Assembly: GCF_001463765.1 (NCBI RefSeq)
Contig: NZ_BBWK01000027.1
Coordinates: 117,674-181,673, forward strand
From: Aureimonas sp. AU4
GTDB lineage: Bacteria > Pseudomonadota > Alphaproteobacteria > Rhizobiales > Rhizobiaceae
DNA length: 64,000 nucleotides
Direction of reading: 5' to 3'
The notes under the pieces were generated by a model, which saw nothing but the letters and a program-made list of their open reading frames with translations, did not search any database and was not told where the DNA came from. How positions within the stretch are numbered: position 1 is the first letter of the stretch; each line of letters starts with the position of its first letter. A program made the translations under genes and the position numbers. Positions 28,121 to 38,193 of this stretch are shown here, piece by piece.

Positions 28121-28825
28121 TCAGCCGCCGAGAAAGGATCGGGCGACGTCGGGGTCGGCGAGGAGTTCGGCGCCGGTGCCCGTGAAGCGCATGCGCCCGC
28201 CCGACAGCACGAAGCCGCGCGTCGCGATGCCGAGCGCCTGGCGGGCGTTCTGCTCCACCAGCGCGACGGTGACGCCGGTCCGGTTCACGGCCACGACGCG
28301 GTCGAAGAGCTCGCTCATGTAGAGCGGCGAGAGGCCGGCGGTCGGCTCGTCGAGAAGGAGCACGCTCGGATCGCTCATCAACGCGCGGCCCACGGCCACC
28401 ATCTGGCGCTGTCCGCCCGAAAGCTCGCTCGCCGGTTGCGCCCGCTTGACCTTCAGCGGCGGGAAGATCTCGAACACGCGGTCGAGCAGCGCTGCGCGTT
28501 CGCCGCGCCGGACATAGGCGCCCATGTCGAGGTTTTCCTGCACTGAGAGGGTGCGGAAGACGTTGTGCTCCTGCGGCACGAAGGCCAGGCCGCGCCCGGC
28601 GTGGGTTTCGGTCGCCCGGTTCGCGATGTCCTCGCCGCGCAGGAGGATGCGTCCCGCCGAGACCGTGAGGAGCCCGAACACCGCCTTCAGTGTCGTGGAT
28701 TTGCCGGCCCCGTTCGGGCCGACGATCACGCCGATATCGCCCTCGTCGAGCGCAAGGTCGAGGCTGTTGAGGATGGGGGCCGACCCGTAGCCGGCCACGA
28801 CCGCTTCGAGGCGGAGGATGCTCAC
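28121..28825 (-). CDS. livF: Branched-chain amino acid ABC transporter ATP-binding protein LivF
   Basis: A 234-residue ATPase. Walker A is GPNGAGKST (about 36-44), signature LSGGQRQM, Walker B VLLLDEPTAGLSP and the H-loop region is replaced by the LivF-type VEQN (VALVEQNARQAL), where Glu-Gln-Asn follows instead of a His, as is normal for this subfamily. The GTG start overlaps the livG stop (GTGA). It pairs with LivG to energise LivHM. Confidence 0.93.
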   Translation of the reverse strand: MSILRLEAVVAGYGSAPILNSLDLALDEGDIGVIVGPNGAGKSTTLKAVFGLLTVSAGRILLRGEDIANRATETHAGRGLAFVPQEHNVFRTLSVQENLDMGAYVRRGERAALLDRVFEIFPPLKVKRAQPASELSGGQRQMVAVGRALMSDPSVLLLDEPTAGLSPLYMSELFDRVVAVNRTGVTVALVEQNARQALGIATRGFVLSGGRMRFTGTGAELLADPDVARSFLGG

Positions 28826-29619
28826 GAGCGCATGCCCCCGGTCGCATGGCCCGTCGGCGAGCCGCCGAAATAGGCTTCGACCACGGCGGCGTCGTCGCGC
28901 AGGTCGCTGAACGAGCCCTCGCGCATCACGGTGCCGCTCGCCATGACGATGACGGGGTCGCAAAGGCGGGCGATGAGGTCCATGTCGTGCTCGATCACGA
29001 AGAAGGTATAGCCGCGCTCGCGGTTCAGGCGCTCGATGCTGTCGGCGAGCGAGGCGAGCAGCGTTCGGTTCACGCCGGCCGCGATCTCGTCGAGCAGCAC
29101 GACCTTGGCGTTCACCATCATGGTACGGCCGAGCTCGAGCAGCTTCTTCTGGCCACCCGACAGGTTGCCCGCCAGCTCCTGGGCGACAGGACCCAGGCGC
29201 AGGAAGTCCACGACCTCCTCGGCCCGCTCGCGCACCCGCCGCTCGCCCGCGCGCACCCGGCCGCCGCGAAGCCAGACCGAGGCGAGATTTTCGCCCGGCT
29301 GGTCGGCTGGCACCATCATCAGATTCTCCAGAACGGTGAGGCGCGAGAACTCGTGAGCGATCTGGAAGGTGCGCAGAAGGCCGCGGCCGAAGAGCTCGTG
29401 CGGCTTCAGCCCGTCGGTCGTCTGTCCGTCGAAGCGGATCGTGCCGGAGGAGGGGGCGACGTTGCCCGCCACCATGTTGAAGAGCGTCGTCTTGCCCGCG
29501 CCGTTCGGCCCGATCAGCCCCGTGATCGACCCGCGCCGGACCTTGAGCGAGCAGTCGCTCACCGCCGTCACCCCGCCGAAGCGGCGCGAGACCTTCTCGA
29601 CCTCGATGATGTTGTCCAT
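28822..29619 (-). CDS. livG: Branched-chain amino acid ABC transporter ATP-binding protein LivG
   Basis: A 265-residue ATPase partner of LivF. Walker A GPNGAGKTT, the LivG-type RTFQIAHEFSRLTVLENLM Q-loop region, signature NLSGGQKKLLELGR, Walker B VVLLDEIAAGVN and H-loop FFVIEHDMDLIARL. Note DEIAAG in place of the usual DEPxAG after Walker B, a variant that occurs in the family. It follows the GNAT gene by 4 bp and overlaps livF by 4 bp. Confidence 0.93.
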   Translation of the reverse strand: MDNIIEVEKVSRRFGGVTAVSDCSLKVRRGSITGLIGPNGAGKTTLFNMVAGNVAPSSGTIRFDGQTTDGLKPHELFGRGLLRTFQIAHEFSRLTVLENLMMVPADQPGENLASVWLRGGRVRAGERRVRERAEEVVDFLRLGPVAQELAGNLSGGQKKLLELGRTMMVNAKVVLLDEIAAGVNRTLLASLADSIERLNRERGYTFFVIEHDMDLIARLCDPVIVMASGTVMREGSFSDLRDDAAVVEAYFGGSPTGHATGGMRS

Positions 29620-29623
29620 GAGG

Positions 29624-30079
29624 TCAGGTCCCGTAGAAGACGATCGGATCGCCGAAGCGCGGGTGCAGGCCGGTTCGCAGGCGCCGCAGGCCGGCGTGCT
29701 CGTAGAAGCGGCAGGCTCGTTCGTTGCCGGCGCGGGTATAGAGCATGAACCCGTCCGGAAGAGCCTCCATCGCCCAGCGCAGGAGCTGGGTTCCGATCCC
29801 CGACCCCCGTTCGCCGGGATCGACGAAGAGTTCGCACAGGACCCGATCCGCCGGCTTCACTGCGGCAAAGCCCAGAACCGTGTCGCCCCGCACCGCGACC
29901 TGGACGAGCCAGCCCGCGGCGCATTCCTCGTCCACCCTCTGGCGCAGCGCAGCGAACGAGGGAAGCGTCGCCGGGCCGACGCCCGGAAGGCTGGCGCCGG
30001 CATGCCATATCTTGGCGATCCGGCCCCGGTCGGCCTCCGTGGCCGCGCGCAGTTCGATGCCGGCGGTCTCGCTCGTCAT
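29624..30079 (-). CDS. GNAT family N-acetyltransferase
   Basis: A 151-residue acetyltransferase. IELRAATEADRGRIAKIWH is the usual first strand and helix; the acetyl-CoA-binding motif A is CELFVDPGERGSGIGTQLLRWA, and motif B is LYTRAGNERACRFYEHAGLRR. The acceptor is unknown. It starts the liv operon, only 4 bp before livG, so acetylation of an imported amino compound is a reasonable guess. ATG 30079 is chosen over an upstream in-frame ATG because the extra 40 residues look non-coding. Confidence 0.85.
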   Translation of the reverse strand: MTSETAGIELRAATEADRGRIAKIWHAGASLPGVGPATLPSFAALRQRVDEECAAGWLVQVAVRGDTVLGFAAVKPADRVLCELFVDPGERGSGIGTQLLRWAMEALPDGFMLYTRAGNERACRFYEHAGLRRLRTGLHPRFGDPIVFYGT

Positions 30080-30302
30080 GCCATCGCCAGCCGCCGCATG
30101 CGGATCGCCCCAATCGAACGGTGAACAGGAACCGGTTCGGCAGGAGGAGCCCGGCCGCCCGAAGCCGTGCTGCATAAAGGGGGAAGGCGTCGCGTGCAAA
30201 TGCCGCCGCCCGACACCCGCCTACAGTGTTCATCAAGAGGTCGAGTGCTATGTGTGACCCGAAGCTGCCGGCGAGCCGGCGGATCCGGCCTGAAGGACCA
30301 GC

Positions 30303-30809
30303 GTGCTGACCATCCAAAACGATACGGCGAGCGATGCCTATCGCGAGGCCATGAGCCATTTCGCCTCGGCCGTCTGCCTCGTGACGACGGATGGCGCGGC
30401 CGGGCGGCGGGGCGTCACGGTTACCGCCGTCTGCTCGGTTTCCGACAACCCGCCGACGCTGCTCGTCTGCCTCAACCATGCCAACGCCGCGAACGCGGTC
30501 TTCGAGGAGAACGGCGTCTTTGCGGTGAACGTGCTCGCCGAGCGCAACGAGCGCGTCGCCCGCGCCTTCGCGGGCGAGGGCAAGCTTGAGGTCGCCGAGC
30601 GGTTCGCGCGCGGGCGCTGGCGTACGCTGCGGACGGGCGCGCCGGTCCTGGAGGATGCGCTGGTCGCCTTCGACTGCCGGGTCGAGGACAGCCGCGTCGT
30701 GGCGACGCACCGCGTCCTGATGGGCCGCGTCGTCGCCGTCAGCGAGCCCGTTGCAGGCTCGAGTCTTCTTTATCGCGCGCGCCGCTACCATTTCCTTTCC
30801 GCGCAATAG
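30303..30809 (+). CDS. Flavin reductase family protein (RutF/HpaC-like)
   Basis: A 168-residue FMN-binding split-barrel reductase that supplies reduced flavin to a partner monooxygenase or detoxifies flavin. Motifs: FASAVCLVTTDGAAGRRGVTVTAVCSVSDNPPTLLVCLN (FMN-binding), GVFAVNVLAERNERVARAFAG, and the C-terminal RARRYHFL. The start is GTG 30303 with AAGGA upstream. It is the first of four consecutive genes; the others are molybdoenzyme maturation genes, and the link between them is not obvious. Confidence 0.87.
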   Translation: MLTIQNDTASDAYREAMSHFASAVCLVTTDGAAGRRGVTVTAVCSVSDNPPTLLVCLNHANAANAVFEENGVFAVNVLAERNERVARAFAGEGKLEVAERFARGRWRTLRTGAPVLEDALVAFDCRVEDSRVVATHRVLMGRVVAVSEPVAGSSLLYRARRYHFLSAQ

Positions 30810-30856
30810 GTTCCGGCTCTCGGCTTCGACCGCCGGGCAGCCGCCGGGAGTGGATC

Positions 30857-31168
30857 ATGGACGACGTTCTGGAGATCGCCGAGCGCTGGAGCGCCGAAGG
30901 GCGCCGCCTCGCGCTGGCCACCGTGATCGAGACCTGGGGCTCGGCGCCCCGGCCGGGCGGCAGCCATCTTCTGGTGGACGGCGATGCGAACTTCGAGGGC
31001 TCCGTCTCGGGTGGTTGCGTGGAAGGGGCGGTGATCGCCGAGGCGATGGAGGTGATCGAGAGCGGCATGCCTCGCGTCCTCGAGTTCGGCGTCGCCGACG
31101 AGACCGCCTGGCATGTCGGCCTGTCCTGCGGTGGGCGCATCCGCATTCTCGTGGAAAGGCTCGGCTGA
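30857..31168 (+). CDS. XdhC/CoxI family protein, N-terminal-domain-only
   Basis: A 103-residue protein equal to the XdhC_CoxI domain: LATVIETWGSAPRPGGSHLLV and the hallmark GSVSGGCVEGAV with its conserved Cys. XdhC-type chaperones bind molybdenum cofactor and insert it, after sulfuration, into molybdenum hydroxylases. Here the domain is separate from its Rossmann partner, which follows immediately (TGATG overlap). Split pairs of this sort are typical of CO-dehydrogenase-like maturation clusters. Confidence 0.9.
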   Translation: MDDVLEIAERWSAEGRRLALATVIETWGSAPRPGGSHLLVDGDANFEGSVSGGCVEGAVIAEAMEVIESGMPRVLEFGVADETAWHVGLSCGGRIRILVERLG

Positions 31169-31878
31169 TGGACCTCGCGCTCCTCCGTGCGCTGAATCTG
31201 GAGCGGGCGGCGCGTCGGGCCTGCGCGGTGGTCACGCGACTGCCGGACGGGGCTCAGCGCCTCGTTCGCGAGGCCGATCTGGAGGGCGACGTGCTTTCGG
31301 TCGAGATCGTGGCAGCGCTTCGCGCAGGCCGTTCGCGCCTGACGGAGGACGGAGCGCACTTCATCAATGCGTACCTGCCGCCGGCTCGCATCCTGGTGAT
31401 CGGGGCGGTGCACATCTCGCAGGCCCTGGCGCCGATCGCGCGGCTGAGCGGCTTCGACGTGCGGATCGTCGATCCGCGCAGCGCCTTCGCGACGCCGGAG
31501 CGCTTTCCGGACGTGCCGGTGCAAGCGGAATGGCCCGAGGTCGCTTTGCGGGATCGGCCGCTCGACCCCTATACCGCGCTCCTCGCCGTCACCCACGACC
31601 CGAAGATCGACGACATGCCGCTCGAAGCCGCCTTGCGTGCGGGCTGCTTCTATGTCGGCGCGCTCGGCAGTCGGAAGACCCATGCGCGCCGCGTCGAGCG
31701 CCTGCTGGCGGCGGGGCTGCCGCAACATCGCATCGACACGATCGATGCGCCGATCGGCGCCGACATCGGCGCCGCGACGCCGGCCGAGATCGCGGTCGCG
31801 ATCATGGCCTCGGTGATCGAAGCCTTTCGCAAACGCCGGATGCATGCCGAGCGTCGGGGCGAGACGCGGGCCGCATGA
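31168..31878 (+). CDS. XdhC family protein with C-terminal Rossmann domain
   Basis: A 236-residue protein. The first 65 residues are a degenerate XdhC_CoxI-like region, followed by the XdhC_C Rossmann domain: ARILVIGAVHISQALAPIARLSGFDVRIVDPRSAF, then ALLAVTHDPKIDDMPL, YVGALGSRKTHARRVERL and APIGADIGAATPAEIAVAI. It should act with the small XdhC protein upstream in molybdenum cofactor delivery. It starts in a TGATG overlap and ends in an ATGA overlap with the next gene, so all three are translationally coupled. Confidence 0.9.
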   Translation: MDLALLRALNLERAARRACAVVTRLPDGAQRLVREADLEGDVLSVEIVAALRAGRSRLTEDGAHFINAYLPPARILVIGAVHISQALAPIARLSGFDVRIVDPRSAFATPERFPDVPVQAEWPEVALRDRPLDPYTALLAVTHDPKIDDMPLEAALRAGCFYVGALGSRKTHARRVERLLAAGLPQHRIDTIDAPIGADIGAATPAEIAVAIMASVIEAFRKRRMHAERRGETRAA

Positions 31879-33497
31879 AGTTCGGGACCTGGCCGCTCGA
31901 CGAGGCCGAGGGCGCGATCCTCGCCCACGGTGCCCGCCTGCCGGACGGACGCATTCCCAAGGGGACACGGCTCTCGCCGAGCGACATAGAGCGCCTTCGC
32001 TCGGCCGGCGAGCGCGAGGTGATCGCCGCCCGGCTCGAGGCGGGCGACGTCGGCGAGGACGAGGCGGCAGGTTTGATCGCCTCGGCGCTGGCGGTTGAGG
32101 GGACGGCGTCGCAGGCCCCCACCACGGGTCGGGCCAACCTCTTTTCTCGCCAGGCCGGCCTCTTCCTTCCGTCGCGCGCGGTCGTCGACGCCCTCAACCG
32201 CATCGATCCCGGCATCACGCTGGCGACGTTGCCGGACCATGCGCCTGTCGAGGCGGGCCGGATGGTCGCGACCGTCAAGATCATCCCGCTCGCCGTGCCG
32301 CGCGCGGCCGTGGATGCGGCGGTCGCTCTCGTGTGGGCATCGCCGGCCTGGCGGCTTGCTCCGTTCCGCACGACGCGGGTCGGCTTGGTGCAGACGGAGC
32401 TGCCTTCGGTCAAGGCGAGCGTTCTCGACAAGACGCGCGGCGCGCTGGAAGCCCGTCTGCGACCCAGCGGCTCGCGCCTCACCCGTGAGCATCGCTGCGC
32501 TCATGCCGTCGATGCTCTCGCCGAGGCGTTGGCCGATCCTGCACCCGGCGAAACGCTGACCGTCGTCTTCGGGGCCTCCGCCGTGATCGACGCGGATGAC
32601 GTGGTGCCGAGCGCGGTGCGGCAGGCTGGCGGCACCGTGGAGCATGTCGGCATGCCGGTGGATCCGGGCAACCTCCTCCTGATCGGCCGCATCGGCACGC
32701 GCACGGTGATCGGCGCGCCGGGCTGCGCGCGGAGCCCGCGCGAGAACGGTTTCGACTGGGTTCTCAACCGGATCCTCGCGGGCCTTCATGTCGCATCGCA
32801 GGATCTGACCGGGATGGGCGTGGGAGGATTACTGATGGAGATCGCCTCCCGTCCCCAACCGCGCGAGGCCCTTGCCGACGCGGGGTCCAGTAGCATCGCG
32901 ATCGTGCTGCTCGCGGCCGGCCGGTCGAGCCGCATGGGCGGGCCGAACAAGCTGCTCGCGACCATCGACGGCGTGCCGCTCGTGCGCCGCTCGGCCGAGA
33001 CGGCCCTCGCCGCCGGAGCAGGGCGTGTCCTGGTCGTGGTGGGACATATGGAGGCGGAGATATCGCGCGCGCTCGAGGGGCTTCCGGTCGAGATCGTGCG
33101 CAATGCGCGCTACGCCGAAGGGCTGTCGACGTCGCTGCAGGCTGGCTTCGAGGCAGCGTTCGGCGTGCCGGGTGTGATGGTGATGCTGGCGGACCAGCCA
33201 CTTCTCACGCCAGGGCATCTTGACCGCATGATCCGTCAGTTCCGGCCGACGGGCGAAGGCTCGATCGTGCTGGCCTCCGATGCCGGGCAACGGGCCAACC
33301 CGGTGATCTTCTCCCAGCTCTACCGCGACGAGATCCGTCGCCTCACGGGGGATGTCGGCGCCCGCGCGGTGGTCCAGGCCCACCGTTCCGCCGTGGTAGA
33401 GGTCGATCTGGGAGCCGCCGCCTCCTTCGACGTCGACACGCCCGAACTGATGGCACGCGCCGGCGGAGTTCTTTCAGCCGGTTCGCAAACCGGTTGA
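31875..33497 (+). CDS. Molybdopterin-binding MoCF domain fused to MobA-like NTP transferase
   Basis: A 540-residue fusion. Residues 1-330 resemble molybdopterin-binding proteins of the MoCF/MogA fold (FGASAVIDADDVVPSAV, LLIGRIGTRTVIGAPGCARSPRENGFDWVL). Residues about 335-530 are a MobA/MocA-type nucleotidyltransferase: IVLLAAGRSSRMGGPNKLLATIDG binds the nucleotide and VMLADQPLLTP the metal. The fusion would make or load a dinucleotide form (MCD) of the cofactor for a xanthine- or CO-dehydrogenase-family enzyme. No such enzyme is encoded in the window. Confidence 0.88.
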   Translation: MKFGTWPLDEAEGAILAHGARLPDGRIPKGTRLSPSDIERLRSAGEREVIAARLEAGDVGEDEAAGLIASALAVEGTASQAPTTGRANLFSRQAGLFLPSRAVVDALNRIDPGITLATLPDHAPVEAGRMVATVKIIPLAVPRAAVDAAVALVWASPAWRLAPFRTTRVGLVQTELPSVKASVLDKTRGALEARLRPSGSRLTREHRCAHAVDALAEALADPAPGETLTVVFGASAVIDADDVVPSAVRQAGGTVEHVGMPVDPGNLLLIGRIGTRTVIGAPGCARSPRENGFDWVLNRILAGLHVASQDLTGMGVGGLLMEIASRPQPREALADAGSSSIAIVLLAAGRSSRMGGPNKLLATIDGVPLVRRSAETALAAGAGRVLVVVGHMEAEISRALEGLPVEIVRNARYAEGLSTSLQAGFEAAFGVPGVMVMLADQPLLTPGHLDRMIRQFRPTGEGSIVLASDAGQRANPVIFSQLYRDEIRRLTGDVGARAVVQAHRSAVVEVDLGAAASFDVDTPELMARAGGVLSAGSQTG

Positions 33498-33507
33498 TCG
33501 CCTGCCC

Positions 33508-33675
33508 TCAAGCCGTTGCGGTGGAACGCTCTTTCTTCGCCGCGGCCCGGCAGCGGTCGGAGCAGTAGATCACGCTGTCCCAGTTGCGTGCCCAAGCCTT
33601 GCGCCATGTCATCGGACGACCGCAATGGGCGCAGGTCTTGGTGGGCAGGTCGCCCTTGCGGCGCATCTTCGCCAT
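33508..33675 (-). CDS. DUF2256 small zinc-ribbon-like protein
   Basis: A 55-residue basic protein, [20 protein letters not shown] onward, with a four-cysteine knuckle: Cys15, Cys18 (CAHC) and Cys38, Cys42 (YCSDRC), around the [15 protein letters not shown] helix. It fits DUF2256, a small family often found next to FeS-type photolyases, as here (the photolyase begins 870 bp away). Function is unknown; RNA or protein binding with zinc is plausible. GAGGAG precedes ATG 33675; the longer in-frame extension upstream is not family-like. Confidence 0.87.
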   Translation of the reverse strand: MAKMRRKGDLPTKTCAHCGRPMTWRKAWARNWDSVIYCSDRCRAAAKKERSTATA

Positions 33676-33702
33676 CTCGGCTCCTCGTCGTCTCATCGCG
33701 CC

Positions 33703-33727
33703 AATGCGCCGTGACCCACGCGGTTCC
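33703..33727 (-). promoter_or_regulatory. Possible EcfG-type promoter for the DUF2256 gene
   Basis: On the minus strand GGAAC (33723-33727), 16 bases, CATT (33703-33706), where the consensus is CGTT. One mismatch, but position and spacing are ideal: about 28 bp before the ATG. Confidence 0.4.
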
Positions 33728-33808
33728 CGGCCGCGCCCCGAGGACGCACTTGAAGGTAGCTGGACCCGCGACATCTGGCCCGGCGAGACAGGCAGGGAGA
33801 GGGCGCAC

Positions 33809-34540
33809 GTGGGGCGTTACATCGTGATCGGAGCGCATGGCGGCATCGGCGAGGCGACCGCACGGCGGCTCTCGGCGGCGGGGCACGAACTCGTGCTCGT
33901 CGGGCGCGACAGTGGCCAGCTCGAGACGCTCGCCGCCGAGCTCGGCCGGGCCGAGGTCGCAACCGGCGATAGCGAGGATGCCGATCCCTATGCGGACTTG
34001 GGTGTAAAAGCCGGCGATGCGATCGACGGGCTGGTCTATGCCGCCGGCACGATCACCCTGAAGCCCTTCCCGAAGGTGACCGTCAACGACGCGTTGCGCG
34101 ATTTCCGCGTCAACGCGCTGGGGGCGATGCTTGCCGTGCAGCGCTGCCTGCCCGCGCTGCAGGCCTGCGAACGGGGCGCGAGCGTCGTCCTGTACTCGAC
34201 CGTCGCGGTCGCGCAGGGCTTCCCCGCCCACGCTTCGATCGCCATGGCCAAGGGCGCGGTTCAGTCGCTCGCGCTGTCGCTGGCGGCCGAACTCGCGCCC
34301 AAGATCCGCGTCAATGCGATTGCGCCCTCGCTGACGCTTTCGCCGCTCGGGCGAAGCGTTGCGGGCAACGAACGCATCGGGGAGGCGCTCGCCAAGCTGC
34401 ATCCCATTCCGCGGCTCGGCGAGCCCGACGAGATCGCCGCGCTGACCGCCTTCCTGCTCTCGCCCGAGGCCGGCTGGATCACGGGGCAGGTCTTCGGCGT
34501 CGATGGCGGTCGTTCGACGCTGCGCACCGCGCGAAGCTGA
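33809..34540 (+). CDS. SDR family oxidoreductase beside photolyase
   Basis: A 243-residue short-chain dehydrogenase. The cofactor motif is atypical, [15 protein letters not shown] instead of TGxxxGIG. The Ser/Tyr/Lys region is [30 protein letters not shown]: the expected YxxxK tyrosine is replaced (HASIAMAK), so catalysis may be altered. Later [11 protein letters not shown] and [14 protein letters not shown] are normal. The start is GTG 33809, with GGGAGAGGG upstream. It is 4 bp from the photolyase gene and clearly co-transcribed; this SDR type recurs beside FeS photolyases. Confidence 0.85.
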   Translation: MGRYIVIGAHGGIGEATARRLSAAGHELVLVGRDSGQLETLAAELGRAEVATGDSEDADPYADLGVKAGDAIDGLVYAAGTITLKPFPKVTVNDALRDFRVNALGAMLAVQRCLPALQACERGASVVLYSTVAVAQGFPAHASIAMAKGAVQSLALSLAAELAPKIRVNAIAPSLTLSPLGRSVAGNERIGEALAKLHPIPRLGEPDEIAALTAFLLSPEAGWITGQVFGVDGGRSTLRTARS

Positions 34541-34544
34541 CATC

Positions 34545-36086
<1,542 letters not shown>

Positions 36087-36204
36087 GCATGCCTAACCTC
36101 GCAGCAATGCGGAGATCGGCGTTAAGCTTTGGTTCATCATGCAGGCGCACGCTGATCTGCGCAGGCGGGAAGATGGCCCGCCGGACGAAGCACAAGGAGC
36201 CGAC

Positions 36205-36489
36205 ATGCCCTCTGCTCGCGTTTCCGATCCAGCCTTCCTCGAACGGCTCCGCGGCGCCGGCCTAACGACCGCCGAGATCCTCTACCGCATGCCGGACCAT
36301 CCGGCTCTGCTGCAGACCTTCTCCTGGCAGTTCGAGGACATCGCGCCGAGCTATCCGCGCCTGCGCCGGTTCCTCGACCACTGGGAGCGCGAGGTGGAGG
36401 CCAAGATTCACTCCGTGCGGGTCATGCACTCGCGGCTGCTCGCGCCGCAGGAGATCCGCTGCCTTGCCGACATCGGCTACCTCAACTGA
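36205..36489 (+). CDS. usg: Usg family protein
   Basis: A 94-residue protein matching the alphaproteobacterial Usg family throughout: [21 protein letters not shown], then [23 protein letters not shown]. The name comes from location upstream of other genes in Caulobacter; no biochemical role is known. AAGGAG lies 6 bases before ATG 36205, preferred over the upstream ATG 36139. Its last 8 bases overlap the 3' end of radC on the opposite strand. Confidence 0.88.
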   Translation: MPSARVSDPAFLERLRGAGLTTAEILYRMPDHPALLQTFSWQFEDIAPSYPRLRRFLDHWEREVEAKIHSVRVMHSRLLAPQEIRCLADIGYLN

Positions 36490-37234
36490 GGAGGCCGAGA
36501 CCCCGGAAGCTCGCCTGGCTGTTGCGGCCGATGATGATGTGGTCGTGGACGCTGATCGACAGCGTCTTGGCGGCCGAAACGATCTGGCGGGTCAACTCGA
36601 TGTCGGCACCCGACGGCGTCGGGTCGCCGGAGGGGTGGTTGTGGACTAGGATCACCGCGGTCGCCGAAAGCTCGAGCGCGCGGCGCACGACCTCGCGTGG
36701 ATAGGCGGGGGTATGGTCGACCGTACCCATGCCCTGCACCTCGTCGGCGATCAGCGCATTTCGCTTGTCGAGAAACAGGATGCGGAACTGCTCGCGCGTC
36801 TCGAAGGCCATGGCGGCATGGCAATAGTCGACCACCGCGCTCCAGGAGGACAGCACCTCGCGCTGGCGCAGGCCCGAACGCATGACGCGCTGGTTGAGCG
36901 CGGCCAGGATCTGGAGATCGACGATCGCCGAACGGCCCATGCCCTCGACCTCCGCCAGAAGGCGCGGCGGCGCGTTCACGACGTCGGCCAGCGTCCCGAA
37001 GCGGCGCAGGAGTTCCTTGGCGAGCGGCTTCACGTCGCGCCTGGGGATGGAGCGGAACAGGACCAGTTCCAGCATCTCGTAGTCGGCGAGCGCATCGGAG
37101 CCGGCCTCTAGGAACCGCGCGCGCAGGCGATCGCGGTGCCCGTCGTGATGCTTGGATGGGGCAAGAACGGCGGGGGCCTCCGACATGTCGAAGTCGAAGG
37201 CCTTTTCCCCGACGCCGCGCGCCTTGCCGCTCAT
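36482..37234 (-). CDS. radC: RadC family protein (JAMM metalloprotease-like)
   Basis: A 250-residue protein. After a helix-hairpin-helix-like region ([39 protein letters not shown]) it has the JAB/MPN metal site [14 protein letters not shown], with the Glu of the site expected upstream. The old link to radiation repair was withdrawn; the true role is unknown. The ATG at 37234 overlaps the map stop (ATGA). An open frame extending further upstream is map sequence in another frame. Confidence 0.92.
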   Translation of the reverse strand: MSGKARGVGEKAFDFDMSEAPAVLAPSKHHDGHRDRLRARFLEAGSDALADYEMLELVLFRSIPRRDVKPLAKELLRRFGTLADVVNAPPRLLAEVEGMGRSAIVDLQILAALNQRVMRSGLRQREVLSSWSAVVDYCHAAMAFETREQFRILFLDKRNALIADEVQGMGTVDHTPAYPREVVRRALELSATAVILVHNHPSGDPTPSGADIELTRQIVSAAKTLSISVHDHIIIGRNSQASFRGLGLLS

Positions 37235-38091
37235 GCGGTCTGCGAGCGCCAGGGAGCCCATGTCGAGGATGGGAAGCCCGGCATGTCCAGACCGCCCGGC
37301 GAGTAGGTGAAGACCTCGCAGCCCGTCTCCGTTACACCCACCGTATGCTCGTACTGCGCGGAGAGCGAACGGTCGCGGGTGACGGCGGTCCATCCGTCGT
37401 TCAGGACCTTCACGTGGGGGCGGCCCGTGTTGATCATGGGCTCGATCGTGAAGATCATGCCGGGCCGCATCTCGACGCCTTCGCCGCGCCGGCCGCAGTG
37501 CAGGATGTTCGGCGCGTCGTGGAACAGGCGGCCGACGCCGTGGCCGCAGAAGTCGCGCACCACCGAGCAGCGCTCGCCTTCCGCGTACTCCTGGATCGCG
37601 GCGCCGATGTCGCCGACATGGCCGCCGGGCTTCACCGCCTCGATTCCCAGGAGGAGGGAGCGGTAGGTGATCTCGCACAGGCGCTCGGCGACGCGCTTCA
37701 CCTTGCCGACCGGGTACATGCGGGAGGAGTCGCCATAATAGCCGTCGACGATCAGCGTCACGTCGATATTGGCGATGTCGCCCTCGCGCAGGGGCTTGTC
37801 GTTCGGAATGCCGTGGCAGACGACGTGGTTGATCGAGATGCAGGTGCTCTTCGTGTAGCCGCGATAGTTGAGCGTGGCGGGCAGGGCGCCCGAATCCATG
37901 GCGAACTCGAAGACGCGATCGTCGATCGCCTGCGTCGTCACGCCCGGCTTCACGAGATCGGCCAGCTCGTCGAGGCAGCGGGCCGTCAGCTGGCAGGCGC
38001 GCCGCATGCCCTCGAAGGCCTCGGCGTCGTAGAGGCGAATCGAGCCCGTGTTCCGGGTCGGGTTGGCTTCGGCTTCGAGATAGACGGTCAT
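37231..38091 (-). CDS. map: Methionine aminopeptidase type I
   Basis: Removes the initiator methionine from nascent proteins; a two-metal cytosolic enzyme. In 286 residues the ligands are recognisable: His in NHVVCHGIP, the two Asp of [21 protein letters not shown], His in [13 protein letters not shown], Glu in FTIEPMI and Glu in YEHTVGVTE. The N-terminal about 35 residues are an extension compared with E. coli Map, usual in Hyphomicrobiales. It is coupled to radC. Confidence 0.95.
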   Translation of the reverse strand: MTVYLEAEANPTRNTGSIRLYDAEAFEGMRRACQLTARCLDELADLVKPGVTTQAIDDRVFEFAMDSGALPATLNYRGYTKSTCISINHVVCHGIPNDKPLREGDIANIDVTLIVDGYYGDSSRMYPVGKVKRVAERLCEITYRSLLLGIEAVKPGGHVGDIGAAIQEYAEGERCSVVRDFCGHGVGRLFHDAPNILHCGRRGEGVEMRPGMIFTIEPMINTGRPHVKVLNDGWTAVTRDRSLSAQYEHTVGVTETGCEVFTYSPGGLDMPGFPSSTWAPWRSQTA

Positions 38092-38193
38092 CGGGCGGGA
38101 TTCATCTTGTACGGGAAGGTGTTGGGCATCGATGTCGCATCGCCGGCCTTCGGCTTCAACCCCGAAGGCGCGTGCGGGGCGAGAGCCGGCGGT

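Noticed and set aside
33809..34540. Possible pseudogene status of the SDR beside photolyase, because the catalytic Tyr is missing.
   Set aside because: The frame is intact, codon use is normal and a good ribosome site is present; an altered function is likelier.
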